Below, in pieces: positions 16,739-25,810 of a stretch of 64,000 nucleotides of DNA. Both the position numbers and the translations under genes were made by a program. Origin of the DNA: Streptomyces cyaneogriseus subsp. noncyanogenus (GTDB lineage Bacteria; Actinomycetota; Actinomycetes; Streptomycetales; Streptomycetaceae). Numbering within the stretch: the stretch's first letter is position 1; the number at the start of each line of letters is the position of its first letter. The stretch covers positions 2,976,001 through 3,040,000 of the forward strand of contig NZ_CP010849.1 in assembly GCF_000931445.1 (NCBI RefSeq). Direction: 5' to 3'. The notes under the pieces are model-generated. The model saw only the letters and a program-made list of their open reading frames with translations, searched no databases and was not told the origin of the DNA.

Positions 16739-18061
16739 TCAGCCGATCACCTTGTCGATCTCTTCGGTCGCGGACTCCCAGGCGTCAGCGGACTTGGTGC
16801 CCCGCTGCTCCATGTTGTTGATCTCCCGGGAGATCGTGTCCTTGATGGTGGCGTCCTTCGCGCCGAGCACCGCCTCGGGGATGGACTTGGCCTCCTCGGC
16901 GTAGAGCTTGCCGACCGGGGCGTCGTTGAAGTACGGCAGCGTCCCGTTCTTCACGTCGGGGGAGTCGTATGCCTTCTGGTTCGACGGGAAGAGGCCCGCC
17001 GCCTTGAACACGGCGGCCTGCTGCTCGGGAGCGGTCAGCCACTTGACCAGCTCGGTGGCCTCCTTCACGTGCTTGCCGCTCTTGGGCACGGCGAGGAAGG
17101 AGCCGCCCCAGTTGGCCGCGGTCGAACCGGGCGGACGGGCGATGTCCCACTTGCCCTTGAACTCGTCGCCGGAGTAGGTCGCGATCTGGGCGGACATCCA
17201 GGCCGGGCAGACCACGGTGGCCACGCTGCCCTTGCGCAGCGCCGCCTTCCAGGGGTCCTGGAACTGGGCCAGGCCCTGGGACAGCTTCTTCTCCGCGGCC
17301 TCGGCGGCCAGGTCCCAGCCCTGCTTGACGGAGGCGCTCTCCTTGTAGATCGCCTCGCCCTCGGCGTTGTAGTACTGCTCCGGGGAGGAACTGACGACCG
17401 CGTTGAACATGGCGCTCGCGGAGTCCATGAAGTAGGTGCCGGCGGGCGCCTTCTTCTTGTACTGCTCACCGAGCTTGATGTAGTCCTCCCAGCCGCCCGC
17501 GACCGCCTTGGCGACCTCCTCGCGGTCGGTCGGCAGGCCCGCCTTCTCGAAGAGGTCCCTGCGGTAGCAGAGCGACATCGGGCCGATGTCGGTGCCGGCG
17601 CCGATGACCGCGCCGTCCTTGGTGGTGGCCTGCTTCACCTTCCAGGGCACCCAGTCACCGACGTTGATCGAGTCCTTGAGGTCGGTGAACTTGTCCGCCT
17701 GGGTGGAGACGATCTCGGTGATGCGGCCGACCTCAATGGCGGTGACGTCCCCCAGACCACTGCCCGCGTTCAGCTGCTGAAGGAGCTTCGGGTAGTAGTC
17801 CGTCTCGTTGGCGGCGACCTCTTCCTTCACCGTGATGTTCGGGTGCAGCTCCTGGTACTTCTCGAACAGGCCGGCTTCCTTGTAGCCGAACTGCCCGTAG
17901 TCGGCCACCGTCAGCGTGATCTTGCCGTTGGAGTCCGCGGTCTCGTCCGAGCCGCCGCCGTCGCTGCATCCGGTGAGCAGCAGGGCCGAGGCGGTCAGGG
18001 CCGTCGTGGTCAGGGCCGCTGCTCTGCGGCCACGACCGCCGCCGGTGCGGGTGATGCGCAT
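16739..18061 (-). CDS. cebE: Cellobiose/cellotriose-binding lipoprotein CebE
   Basis: Extracellular solute-binding lipoprotein (family 1), 440 aa. The signal peptide ends in the lipobox LLTG|C at about residue 32, so it is anchored by the lipidated Cys. The mature protein begins with a Gly/Ser/Asp spacer, then TVADYGQFGYKEAGLFEKYQ and other features of the CebE/MalE fold. It delivers cello-oligosaccharides to CebFG. A TGGGACCGCTCCCA operator lies about 215 bp upstream, and the divergent LacI gene beyond it is the expected CebR. Confidence 0.95.
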   Translation of the reverse strand: MRITRTGGGRGRRAAALTTTALTASALLLTGCSDGGGSDETADSNGKITLTVADYGQFGYKEAGLFEKYQELHPNITVKEEVAANETDYYPKLLQQLNAGSGLGDVTAIEVGRITEIVSTQADKFTDLKDSINVGDWVPWKVKQATTKDGAVIGAGTDIGPMSLCYRRDLFEKAGLPTDREEVAKAVAGGWEDYIKLGEQYKKKAPAGTYFMDSASAMFNAVVSSSPEQYYNAEGEAIYKESASVKQGWDLAAEAAEKKLSQGLAQFQDPWKAALRKGSVATVVCPAWMSAQIATYSGDEFKGKWDIARPPGSTAANWGGSFLAVPKSGKHVKEATELVKWLTAPEQQAAVFKAAGLFPSNQKAYDSPDVKNGTLPYFNDAPVGKLYAEEAKSIPEAVLGAKDATIKDTISREINNMEQRGTKSADAWESATEEIDKVIG

Positions 18062-18557
18062 TCCAGTACTCCTTGTTCCAGTGGCGAACGGGACCTCAGG
18101 AATCAGACCGCCGAGGTCCGGCGGTCCGGACCCGCCCTCTCGGTCCGAGCAGCGGCCAGGCCCACTGCACGTGGTGTGCGGTGTGAAGGATGCTGGTCAA
18201 CGGGGTGTCAGATAAGGCAGAGGGAAGGGCCGTTGGCGGTTCTGGCCACACGGGAGGAACCCCCCGGACCGACCGTGGGACCGCTCCCACGCGGCATGCC
18301 GGAAGACTCCTTGCTGCCGGGCCGGGTGTCAAGACTTGAAAACGGCGTTGTTGCGCAAGCGTGTTCCGCACGTCACGGGAATGTGTCGCCCCGCTCTCTG
18401 CCGTTTCCCGGTCTCCGGCCCGTCCCGCGTACGATCGCCGCAGGTCAGCGGCGTAACTCCGGTCGTCCACAAGGCGTCCGCGCCCTCCGCGAAGGCCACC
18501 GGCCGGATTTCTGGGCCAGAATGACGCGAGCCCCCACTGAACGCCGGAAGGTGAACG
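18062..18557. promoter_or_regulatory. cebE / cebR divergent control region
   Basis: 496 bp without a gene. It holds the CebR-type operator at 18276-18289 and both promoters. The roughly 215-bp span from operator to the cebE start implies a long cebE leader. A lower-GC stretch at about 18330-18400 (AAAACGGCGTTGTTGCGCAA) may hold the cebR promoter. No further palindromes recognised. Confidence 0.6.
18276..18289. promoter_or_regulatory. CebR operator upstream of cebE
   Basis: TGGGACCGCTCCCA, one mismatch to the palindrome TGGGAGCGCTCCCA. Lies between cebE and the divergent LacI gene, as for the S. griseus/S. scabies cebE operator. Confidence 0.88.
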
Positions 18558-19601
18558 ATGAGCCCTGCCGATCAGCCGCCCGCGCCCGCGGACGTCCGGC
18601 GACCGACCCTGAACGCGGTGGCCGCGCGCGCCGGCGTGGGCCGCGGCACGGTCTCCCGGGTGATCAACGGCTCCCCCAAGGTGAGCCCCCGCTCCCGGGC
18701 CGCGGTGGAGCAGGCCATCGCCGACCTCGGCTACGTCCCCAACCGCGCCGCCCGCTCCCTGGTGACCCGCCGCACCGACTCGGTGGCCCTGGTCGTCCCC
18801 GAGGCCGAGACCCGGCTCTTCTCCGAGCCGTACTTCCCGGGAATCATCCGGGGCGTCTCCGCCCGTCTCGCCAGCGCCGGCATGCAGTTGCTGCTGGTCC
18901 TGGCGGACGACGAGAAGGAGTACACGCGGCTGGCCACCTACCTGTCCGCCCAGCGGGTGGACGGCGTGCTGATGATGGCGGTGCACAACGACGACACGCT
19001 GCCGGACCGGCTGGAGGAGCTCGCCGTGCCCACCGTGCTGGCCGGCCGGCGCGGCGACCGGGAGCCGCTGGGCCACGTCCGCGCGGACAACAGCGGCGGC
19101 GCGAGGAGCGCGGTCCAGCACCTGCTGGAGCAGGGCCGCCGGTCCATCGGCACCATCACCGGGCCGCTGGACATGGACGCCGCCCGGGCCCGCCTCGACG
19201 GCTACCGGGACGCGCTGGAGGGCGCCGGCCTCACCGTCGAGGAGGAGCTGATCGCCCACGGCGACTTCACCGAGGAGGGCGGGCGCGCGGCCATGCGGGA
19301 GCTGCTGCGCCGCCGCCCCCGCCTGGACGCGGTCTTCGCCGCCTCCGACGTGATGGCCTCGGGTGCCGTGCTGGAGCTGCGCGCGTCCGGCCGACGGGTG
19401 CCCGGCGACGTGGCCGTCGTCGGCTTCGACGACTCGATCGTGGCCCGGCACATCGATCCCCCGCTGACCAGCGTCCGCCAGCCGCTGGAGGAGATGGGCC
19501 GCACCATGGCCGGCCTGCTGCTGGACGAGATCGCCGAGCGCGGCGCCGGCCGCCGGGAAGTGGTCCTGCCGACGGAGCTCGTGGTGCGCGCCTCGGCCTG
19601 A
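18558..19601 (+). CDS. cebR: Cellobiose-responsive LacI repressor CebR
   Basis: 347 aa. HTH at residues 14-62 (LNAVAARAGVGRGTVSRVIN), then the sugar-binding domain (YFPGIIRGVSARLASAGMQL; GDFTEEGGRAAM; DDSIVARHIDPPLTSVRQPL). Divergent from cebE with an intervening operator, the known cebR position, so this copy rather than the 11432 paralogue is the better CebR candidate. CebR represses the ceb genes and is released by cellobiose/cellotriose; in S. scabies it also controls thaxtomin. A GH1 gene with a perfect operator follows. Confidence 0.9.
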   Translation: MSPADQPPAPADVRRPTLNAVAARAGVGRGTVSRVINGSPKVSPRSRAAVEQAIADLGYVPNRAARSLVTRRTDSVALVVPEAETRLFSEPYFPGIIRGVSARLASAGMQLLLVLADDEKEYTRLATYLSAQRVDGVLMMAVHNDDTLPDRLEELAVPTVLAGRRGDREPLGHVRADNSGGARSAVQHLLEQGRRSIGTITGPLDMDAARARLDGYRDALEGAGLTVEEELIAHGDFTEEGGRAAMRELLRRRPRLDAVFAASDVMASGAVLELRASGRRVPGDVAVVGFDDSIVARHIDPPLTSVRQPLEEMGRTMAGLLLDEIAERGAGRREVVLPTELVVRASA

Positions 19602-19705
19602 CCGGGGCCCGGGGCGCCCCGGGGCCGCGCGAGCGGTCCGGTCCGGGCGAGCCGACCGAGGGGCCCGGGTCCGCACGACTCGGAGCCGCGGCCCCCCTTC
19701 CCTTG

Positions 19706-19719
19706 TGGGAGCGCTCCCA
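19706..19719. promoter_or_regulatory. Perfect CebR operator upstream of second GH1 gene
   Basis: TGGGAGCGCTCCCA, an exact 14-bp palindrome 37 bp before the start codon. Adjacent GCATAATTGG could supply the -10 element, so binding would cover the promoter. Confidence 0.92.
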
Positions 19720-19756
19720 TGCATAATTGGCGCCCTCGACTCACGGGAGCGACTCC

Positions 19757-21181
19757 ATGTCTGACCTGATGGCCGCCACCTTCCCGCCCGCCTTCCTCTG
19801 GGGCGCCGCCACCTCCGCGTATCAGATCGAGGGAGCGGTGCGGGAGGACGGCCGTACGCCGTCGATCTGGGACACCTTCAGCCATACGCCGGGGAAGACG
19901 GCCGGCGGTGACACCGGTGACATCGCGGTCGACCACTACCACCGCTATCGCGAGGACGTGGCGCTGATGGCGGAGCTGGGCCTGACCGCCTACCGCTTCT
20001 CCGTCTCCTGGCCACGGGTGCAGCCGACCGGCCGCGGCCCCGCCGTCCAGCGCGGCCTGGACTTCTACCGCCGCCTGGTCGACGAGCTGCTCGCGCACGG
20101 CATCAAGCCCGCCGTCACCCTGTACCACTGGGATTTGCCGCAGGAACTGGAGGACGCGGGCGGCTGGCCCGAGCGGGACACCGCCTACCGGTTCGCCGAG
20201 TACGCGCAGATCGTCGGGGAGGCCCTCGGCGACCGCGTCGAGCAGTGGATCACGCTGAACGAGCCGTGGTGCAGCGCCTTCCTCGGCTACTCCTCCGGGG
20301 TGCACGCCCCGGGCCGCACGGAGCCGGCCGCCGCCCTGCGCGCGGCCCACCACCTCAATCTCGCCCACGGGCTGGGCGCGACGGCCCTGCGCTCGGTGAT
20401 GCCGGCCCGCAACTCGGTGGCGATCAGCCTCAACTCCTCCGTGGTCCGCCCGCTGTCGCAGCAGCCCGCGGACCTGGCGGCGGCCCGGAAGATCGACGAC
20501 CTGGCCAACGGCGTCTTCCACGGGCCGATCCTGCACGGCGCCTACCCGCAGTCGCTGCTGGAGGCGACGGCGTCGCTGACGGACTGGCCGTACGTCCGCG
20601 ACGGCGACCTGGCGGTGATCCAGCAGCCGCTGGACGCGCTGGGCCTCAACTACTACACGCCCACGCTGGTGTCGGCGGCCGAGTCCGCCCCGCCCGGCCC
20701 GCGCGCCGACGGCCACGGCTCCAGCGACCACTCGCCCTGGCCGGCCGCGCAGGACGTGGCGTTCCACCAGACGCCCGGCGAGCGCACCGAGATGGGCTGG
20801 ACGATCGACCCGACCGGCCTGCACGAGCTGATCATGCGGTACACCCGGGAGGCGCCGGGCCTGCCGCTGTACATCACCGAGAACGGGGCCGCCTACGACG
20901 ACAAGCCCGAGTCCGACGGCAGCGTCCACGACCCGGAGCGCATCGCCTACCTGCACGGCCACCTCTCGGCGGTCCACCGCGCCATCGCCGACGGCGCCGA
21001 CGTCCGCGGCTACTACCTGTGGTCCCTGATGGACAACTTCGAGTGGGCGTACGGCTACGGCAAGCGCTTCGGCGCCGTCTACGTCGACTACGTCACCCTG
21101 GAGCGGATCCCGAAGTCCAGCGCCCACTGGTACGCGCGGGCGGCCCGCACGGGGAAGCTGCCGGAGGTCGGGGAGCGGTAG
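19757..21181 (+). CDS. Second GH1 beta-glucosidase, CebR-controlled
   Basis: 474 aa from the ATG giving [20 protein letters not shown], with GGGAGC upstream; an in-frame ATG at 19727 is too close to the operator. Acid/base Glu in [11 protein letters not shown] and nucleophile Glu in [13 protein letters not shown]. Over most of its length it is clearly related to bglC (shared [35 protein letters not shown]), so this is a paralogue with the same predicted cytosolic role. It may broaden substrate range. The perfect operator indicates CebR control independent of the cebEFG-bglC unit. Confidence 0.93.
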   Translation: MSDLMAATFPPAFLWGAATSAYQIEGAVREDGRTPSIWDTFSHTPGKTAGGDTGDIAVDHYHRYREDVALMAELGLTAYRFSVSWPRVQPTGRGPAVQRGLDFYRRLVDELLAHGIKPAVTLYHWDLPQELEDAGGWPERDTAYRFAEYAQIVGEALGDRVEQWITLNEPWCSAFLGYSSGVHAPGRTEPAAALRAAHHLNLAHGLGATALRSVMPARNSVAISLNSSVVRPLSQQPADLAAARKIDDLANGVFHGPILHGAYPQSLLEATASLTDWPYVRDGDLAVIQQPLDALGLNYYTPTLVSAAESAPPGPRADGHGSSDHSPWPAAQDVAFHQTPGERTEMGWTIDPTGLHELIMRYTREAPGLPLYITENGAAYDDKPESDGSVHDPERIAYLHGHLSAVHRAIADGADVRGYYLWSLMDNFEWAYGYGKRFGAVYVDYVTLERIPKSSAHWYARAARTGKLPEVGER

Positions 21182-21272
21182 GGAACCTCGGGGGGATGGA
21201 GCGGGGGCGGCATTCGCGGATGCCGCCCCCGCCGGTGTGCGGGGCGGGAGGCGCCGGCGGGCCCGGGTCGGG

Positions 21273-22688
21273 TCAGGGGCGGGCGCGGGGCCGGGTGAAC
21301 CGGCGGAAGGGGAAGGCCGCCGTCCGGGGGTGGCGCCGGCGCCGTACCGTGCCGCGGGGCCCGCGCCGCGCCGGGGCCCGGCCGTCGCGCTGGAGCCATA
21401 TCCGCACCTCGGTCCCGCCCAGTACGGACGAGCCGATCCGCACGTCCCCGCCCGTGGACTCGGCGAGCCGGCGCACGATGTCCAGGCCGAGGCCCGTCGA
21501 CCCGTCGCTGCCCTTGCCCCGGCCGCGGGCCATCGCCGCCTTCGGGTCGGGTATGCCGGGGCCCGCGTCGGAGACCAGGACGATCACCGCGTCCTCGCCG
21601 CTGTGCACGTCGACCGCGAAGGCCGTGCCCTGCGGGGTGTGCCGGAAGACGTTGCCGAGCAGGGCGTCCAGGGCCGCCGCCAGGTCGGCGCGGGCCACCG
21701 GGACGCGCACCGGCCGGTCGGCGCCGGCCACCCGCCATCGGCGGTCCTCGTCCTCCGCGAGCGCGGACCAGAACGCCATCCGTTCCCGGACCACCTCGGC
21801 CGCGTCGCACCCGGCGCCGGGACCGGCCGCCCTCGTCTGCGGCTTGGCCTGCCGCGCCGTGCGGATGATGGTGTCCACCTCGCGCTCCAGTTGCTCGACC
21901 GCGGCCCGGGTCTGCTCGGCGGCCGGGCCGTCGCCGAGCGAGGCCGCGTTGAGCCGCAGCACGGTCAGCGGGGTGCGCAAGCGGTGGGACAGGTCGGCGG
22001 CCAGCTCCCGCTCGTTGGCGAGGAGCCGGACGACCTGGTCGGCCATGGAGTTGAACGCCACCGCCGCCAGGCGCAGTTCGGTCGGCCCCTCCTCGGGCAC
22101 CCGCGCGCCCAGCCGGCCCTCCCCCAGCTCGCGCGCCCCCCGCACCAGGCGCCGCGCGGGCCGCACCATCCGCACGCCCAGCCGGTCGGCGACGGCGACC
22201 GAGCCGACGACGAGCGCGGCACCGACCGCGGCCAGCACCGCCCAGGCCGTGCCGACGCCGTTGGTGACCTCCGCCTCGGCGACGTACACCTCGATCACGG
22301 CGATGTCCCCGGTGCCGAGCGCGACCGGGTGCAGCAGCGCCGATCCCCCGGGCACCTCGGCGGTCAGGGTCCGTCCCAGCTTCCGTACGGCCGCGATGTC
22401 CTCGCCGGTGGCGTGCTGCCGGCCCACGCCGGCCGCGGCGGTCCGGCCGGAGGCCGGCAGGTGCACCGCCATGTCCGCGCCGGAGCCGGCCGCGGCGACG
22501 ACGCGGCGGAGCTGGTCCCGGCCGGTGGTGATGGACAGCGCCGGGGCGACGGCCGCGGCCCGGCGCTCGGCGTTGGAGAAGGCGCGGTCCCGGGCCATCT
22601 CCCGGACGACGAGGCCGAGGGGGACGGCGAAGGCGACCACGACCATGGCCGTGACCGCCAGCGACACCTTGACCAGCGCCCACCTCAC
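21273..22688 (-). CDS. Two-component sensor histidine kinase
   Basis: 471 aa from the GTG overlapping the response-regulator stop (GTGA). TM1 near residues 6-28 (KVSLAVTAMVVVAFAVPLGL), an extracytoplasmic sensor of about 130 residues, TM2 near 160-185 (VLAAVGAALVVGSVAVADRL), HAMP, then DHp with the phospho-acceptor His in LAADLSHRLRTPLT. The HATPase domain has LLGNVFRHTP (N box), DAGPGIPD and GSTGLGLDIV. The C-terminal tail is Arg-rich. Forms an operon behind its regulator. Signal unknown; the secreted protein at 23498, divergent from the pair, may be related. Confidence 0.93.
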   Translation of the reverse strand: MRWALVKVSLAVTAMVVVAFAVPLGLVVREMARDRAFSNAERRAAAVAPALSITTGRDQLRRVVAAAGSGADMAVHLPASGRTAAAGVGRQHATGEDIAAVRKLGRTLTAEVPGGSALLHPVALGTGDIAVIEVYVAEAEVTNGVGTAWAVLAAVGAALVVGSVAVADRLGVRMVRPARRLVRGARELGEGRLGARVPEEGPTELRLAAVAFNSMADQVVRLLANERELAADLSHRLRTPLTVLRLNAASLGDGPAAEQTRAAVEQLEREVDTIIRTARQAKPQTRAAGPGAGCDAAEVVRERMAFWSALAEDEDRRWRVAGADRPVRVPVARADLAAALDALLGNVFRHTPQGTAFAVDVHSGEDAVIVLVSDAGPGIPDPKAAMARGRGKGSDGSTGLGLDIVRRLAESTGGDVRIGSSVLGGTEVRIWLQRDGRAPARRGPRGTVRRRRHPRTAAFPFRRFTRPRARP

Positions 22689-23389
22689 GGGGTCCGCTCC
22701 CACCCGGGCGGTTCCAGCTTCACGCCGACGCCCCGCAGGGTGTGCAGGTAGCGCGGCCGGGCGGCGGTCTCGCCCAGTTTCCGCCGCAGCCACGACAGGT
22801 GCACGTCGATGGTCTGGTCGTCGCCGTAGGACTGCCGCCACACCTCGGCCAGCAGCTCCCGGCGGGGGACGACCACGCCGGGCCGGCCGGCGAGGAAGGC
22901 GAGCAGGTCGAACTCGCGGCGGGTCAGCTCCAGTCGCACGCCGTCCAGTTCGGCCTGGCGGCGCAGGGGGTCGACGGTCAGGCCGCCGACCCGTATCACC
23001 GTCGGCGGCGGGGTGTCGCCGGCGCCGGAGCGGGCGCGGCGCAGGACGGCCGCCATCCGCGCCGAGAGGTGCTCGACCGAGAACGGTTTGGTGAGGTAGT
23101 CGTCCGCCCCGGCGTTGAGCAGCCGGACGATCTCCGTCTCGTCGTCCCGCGCGGTGGCGACGATCACCGGGACGTCCGTGATGCCGCGCAGCATCTTCAG
23201 GGCCTCGGACCCGTCGAGGTCCGGCAGTCCGAGATCCAGGACCACGACGTCGAAACGGAGCTGGGCGACCTCCCGCAGCGCCTCCAGCGCCGTCCCCACG
23301 CTGCGCACGGTGTGCGAGGCGTCGGTCAGGTGCCGGATGAGCGCCGAGCGGACGAACGGGTCGTCCTCGACCACGAGCACACTTGCCAT
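22685..23389 (-). CDS. OmpR-family response regulator
   Basis: 234 aa, start at MASVLVVEDDPFV. Receiver domain with phospho-acceptor Asp in VVLDLGLPDLDG and Lys in YLTKPFSVEHL. The C-terminal winged helix (GGLTVDPLRRQAELDGVRLE; ELLAEVWRQSYGDDQTIDVH) binds DNA. It overlaps the kinase by 4 nt, so the two are coupled. The frame is open about 66 codons upstream, but that stretch crosses into the divergent gene and is not family-like. Confidence 0.95.
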   Translation of the reverse strand: MASVLVVEDDPFVRSALIRHLTDASHTVRSVGTALEALREVAQLRFDVVVLDLGLPDLDGSEALKMLRGITDVPVIVATARDDETEIVRLLNAGADDYLTKPFSVEHLSARMAAVLRRARSGAGDTPPPTVIRVGGLTVDPLRRQAELDGVRLELTRREFDLLAFLAGRPGVVVPRRELLAEVWRQSYGDDQTIDVHLSWLRRKLGETAARPRYLHTLRGVGVKLEPPGWERTP

Positions 23390-23497
23390 GGGCGGCACCG
23401 TACGCCATGCCCGCAGGGCCGGTACGAGCCCTGTGGACAACTCCGCTCCTGTGGACAACTGCGGTGCCGGTGGGGCCGGATGGGCGGGTGCGGCAGT

Positions 23498-24043
23498 ATG
23501 GCCGCGATGCGCAGAGGACTCGTACACGTACTGGCCTGGCTGCTCGCCACGGGCGCGGCGGCCACGCTGTGCTGGTGGGGTGTGCACACGGTGCTGGCCG
23601 GTACGGCCTACGACCCGCCCCGGGCCCTGCCGGTCACGGTGGCCGAGGCGACGGCGTCTCCGTCACCGCGGCCGGTGTCGCCGTCGCCGCGGCCGTCACC
23701 CTCCCGGAGCGCCTCGGCCACGCCCGGCCCGGCGTCCCCGGCGCCGGAGCCGGCACCGTCCCGGGCGGCGGCGGCCTCCTCGGCCGCGCCCGCCCCGCCC
23801 CGCGCCTCCCCGGCCGCTTCGGGCCGGATCCGCGGCTACGACACCGAGGGCGGGCGCGCGGTGTTCGACCTGGGCCCGTCCTCCGCGTCGCTGGTGTCGG
23901 CGGCACCGGGCGCCGGCTGGTCGATGCAGGTGTGGAGGACCGGGACGTGGATCCGGGTGGAGTTCACCTCGGGGGCGAAGCGGGTGTCGGTCTTCTGCAC
24001 CTGGCACGACGGCCCGCCCCGGGTGGAGATCGGACGCTACTGA
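23498..24043 (+). CDS. Secreted or membrane-anchored protein with Pro/Ser/Ala-rich stalk
   Basis: 181 aa (an ATG three codons later is also possible). One N-terminal hydrophobic segment (VLAWLLATGAAATLCWWGVH), then about 70 residues of Pro/Ser/Ala repeats (SPSPRPVSPSPRPSPSRS), then a small globular domain of about 65 residues (IRGYDTEGGRAVFDLGPSSA, ending VFCTWHDGPPRVEIGRY). The stalk would span the cell wall. Divergent from the response regulator with about 108 bp between starts, so it may be controlled by, or sensed through, that system. Family not recognised. Confidence 0.7.
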   Translation: MAAMRRGLVHVLAWLLATGAAATLCWWGVHTVLAGTAYDPPRALPVTVAEATASPSPRPVSPSPRPSPSRSASATPGPASPAPEPAPSRAAAASSAAPAPPRASPAASGRIRGYDTEGGRAVFDLGPSSASLVSAAPGAGWSMQVWRTGTWIRVEFTSGAKRVSVFCTWHDGPPRVEIGRY

Positions 24044-24052
24044 GCCGCCGCG

Positions 24053-24922
24053 TCAGCGGAACACGGAAGGGGGCGGCGCCGGTGACGCCACCGCCACGGC
24101 GTCCGTCACGGGGACGGCCCCGCCGGCGAAGTCGGTCAGCGCCTTGCCGTGCTCCACCCGCGCGGGATGCGGGTCGGAGGCGGCGCGCCGGGTCAGTTCG
24201 GCCACCGGCAGCGGATGGGCGGAGGCGACGAGGACGGCGTTGCCGAAGCGCTTGGCGCGCAGCACGGCCGGGTCGGCGATCAGCGCCAGTTCGGCGAAGC
24301 GGGCGGCGGCGGTGGCGATCTGCCCGCGCACGTGGGCCAGCGGCGGGCCGTCGGCGAGGTTGGCGGCGTAGACCCCGCCGGGTGCCAGCGCCCGGCGGAC
24401 CTCGTCCAGGAACTCGGCCGACGTCAGATGGGCCGGGGTGCGGGCCCCGCCGAAGACGTCCGCGATGACCAGGTCCGCCCATCCGTCGGGCACCTTGGCC
24501 AGTCCGTCACGGGCGTCGGCGCAGCGCACCCGGATCCGGGCGCCCGGGTCCGGCGGCAGTTCCCGGCGGACCAGCGCGACCAGGGCCGCGTCGCGCTCGA
24601 CGACCTGCTGGGTGGAGCGGGGGCGGGTGGCGGCGGCGTACCGGGCGAGCGTGAGGGCGCCGCCGCCGAGATGCACGGCGCGCACCGGCCGGCCGGGCGG
24701 GGCCACGAGGTCGATGACGTGCCCGAGGCGGCGCTGGTACTCGAACGACAGATGGGTGGGGTCGTCCAGGTCGACGTGGGACTGCGGCGCCCCGTCGATC
24801 AGCAGCGTCCAGGCGCGCGGCCGGTCCCGGTCGGGTACGAGCTCGGCGAGCCCTCCGTCGACCTGCTCGGCGACGGTCTGTGCCGCGCCGCGCCCGCGCC
24901 GGGCGTTCCTGGACTTTCCCAT
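24053..24922 (-). CDS. Spermidine-synthase-like protein (methyltransferase fold)
   Basis: 289 aa from MGKSRNARRGRGAAQ. Rossmann features of the spermine/spermidine synthase superfamily: a glycine-rich loop in RAVHLGGGALTLARYAA, acidic residue in QVVERDAALVALV, and ADARDGLAKVPDGWADLVIA, then DVFGGARTP. The usual aminopropyl-transfer active site GGGDG...D is altered (HLGGGALT), so true spermidine synthesis is doubtful. Many actinobacterial members are annotated only as fused-MFS or spermidine-synthase-like. The stop lies 9 bp from the convergent secreted-protein stop. Confidence 0.75.
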   Translation of the reverse strand: MGKSRNARRGRGAAQTVAEQVDGGLAELVPDRDRPRAWTLLIDGAPQSHVDLDDPTHLSFEYQRRLGHVIDLVAPPGRPVRAVHLGGGALTLARYAAATRPRSTQQVVERDAALVALVRRELPPDPGARIRVRCADARDGLAKVPDGWADLVIADVFGGARTPAHLTSAEFLDEVRRALAPGGVYAANLADGPPLAHVRGQIATAAARFAELALIADPAVLRAKRFGNAVLVASAHPLPVAELTRRAASDPHPARVEHGKALTDFAGGAVPVTDAVAVASPAPPPSVFR

Positions 24923-25058
24923 CCGGCCATTATCGCGGCGGGCGTCCGGGCGGGGCGTCCCGGCCCGGTGGGCGGCGGCCCGCCCCGGCCGGCGGCACAC
25001 CGTCAGCGGTACTCGGTCGCCGGCACTCGGTCGGCGGCAAGCGGTCGACAGTACGCCG

Positions 25059-25511
25059 TCAGCAGCAGTTGTCCGCCGCCTCGATCAGCCGGGCGGCCTC
25101 GTCGAGGGCGGCGCGCAGCACGGCCGGGTCGGTGGCCGGGTCGGCCTCGCCGGGCGGCACCAGCCAGTCGGAGCCCTCCAGCGGCGGCACGGGCGGCAGG
25201 CTCAGGCCCCGCCCGTCGGTCTCCGTGCAGGTGCTGCCCGGCACGTCCCACGCGGCGGCCGTGCCCGGCGGCACCAGGAAGCACAGGGTGTCGCCGCCGT
25301 CGTCGTGCAGGACGGGGCCGACCGCGTCGCCGGCGCCGCGCCGCAGGATGTCGACCGCCTCCAGGCCCTGGCGGGTCGGCACGGAGACGACGTCGCAGAC
25401 GCCTTCCGGGCACGGCGCGCCACCGGCGTGCGGGGCGGACGCGTGGGCCGCCGTCGACGGCGGTCTGCAATGGTCGTCGATCCGGCTGGTGTCCATCCGG
25501 CCCTTCACCAC
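25059..25511 (-). CDS. Conserved hypothetical protein
   Basis: 150 aa from a GTG with GAGGAGGG upstream; an ATG five codons in is an alternative. Distinctive block VVSVPTRQGLEAVDILRRGA, then VGPVLHDDGGDTLCFLVPPG, then SDWLVPPGEADPATDPAVLR, ending with two Cys (ADNCC). The VGPVL...FLVPPGT...WDVPGS pattern reminds me of a domain found in Streptomyces proteins labelled bifunctional DNA primase/polymerase, but this is from memory. No membrane segments. Divergent from the broken regulator gene at 25811. Confidence 0.65.
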   Translation of the reverse strand: MVKGRMDTSRIDDHCRPPSTAAHASAPHAGGAPCPEGVCDVVSVPTRQGLEAVDILRRGAGDAVGPVLHDDGGDTLCFLVPPGTAAAWDVPGSTCTETDGRGLSLPPVPPLEGSDWLVPPGEADPATDPAVLRAALDEAARLIEAADNCC

Positions 25512-25810
25512 GAAACCCTCCTCGGACGAGCGATCGGGAGTCGGGGGCCTCCCGGTCCACGGGGTTCAACGCCTCGGGGGCGCCGAGGGCTACGGGGTGC
25601 GGGCGGGGCAAGAGATGGCGGTTCATGGCGGATGACGCCGACGGTCACCGTTTGTGCTCAAACCTCGCGTGCCGGGCCGGGCGCGGCGGTACGTTCGTGC
25701 CCGCCGGAATCAGGGACGACCCCGGTGACTCGTGGTCGAGTCATCCGTTATCAGCCTGAATCGTCCCGGTTTCCGGCATGGTTCGACGGTTCGCACGAGA
25801 GGACCCGGCC

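Noticed and set aside
16550..19726. Very long plus-strand frame across cebE and cebR
   Set aside because: Runs antisense to cebE and out of frame in cebR; both of those have recognisable domains, this does not.
23641..23820. Tandem Pro/Ser repeat as a mobile or regulatory repeat
   Set aside because: It is the coding stalk of the secreted protein at 23498; degenerate codons show protein-level selection for a linker.
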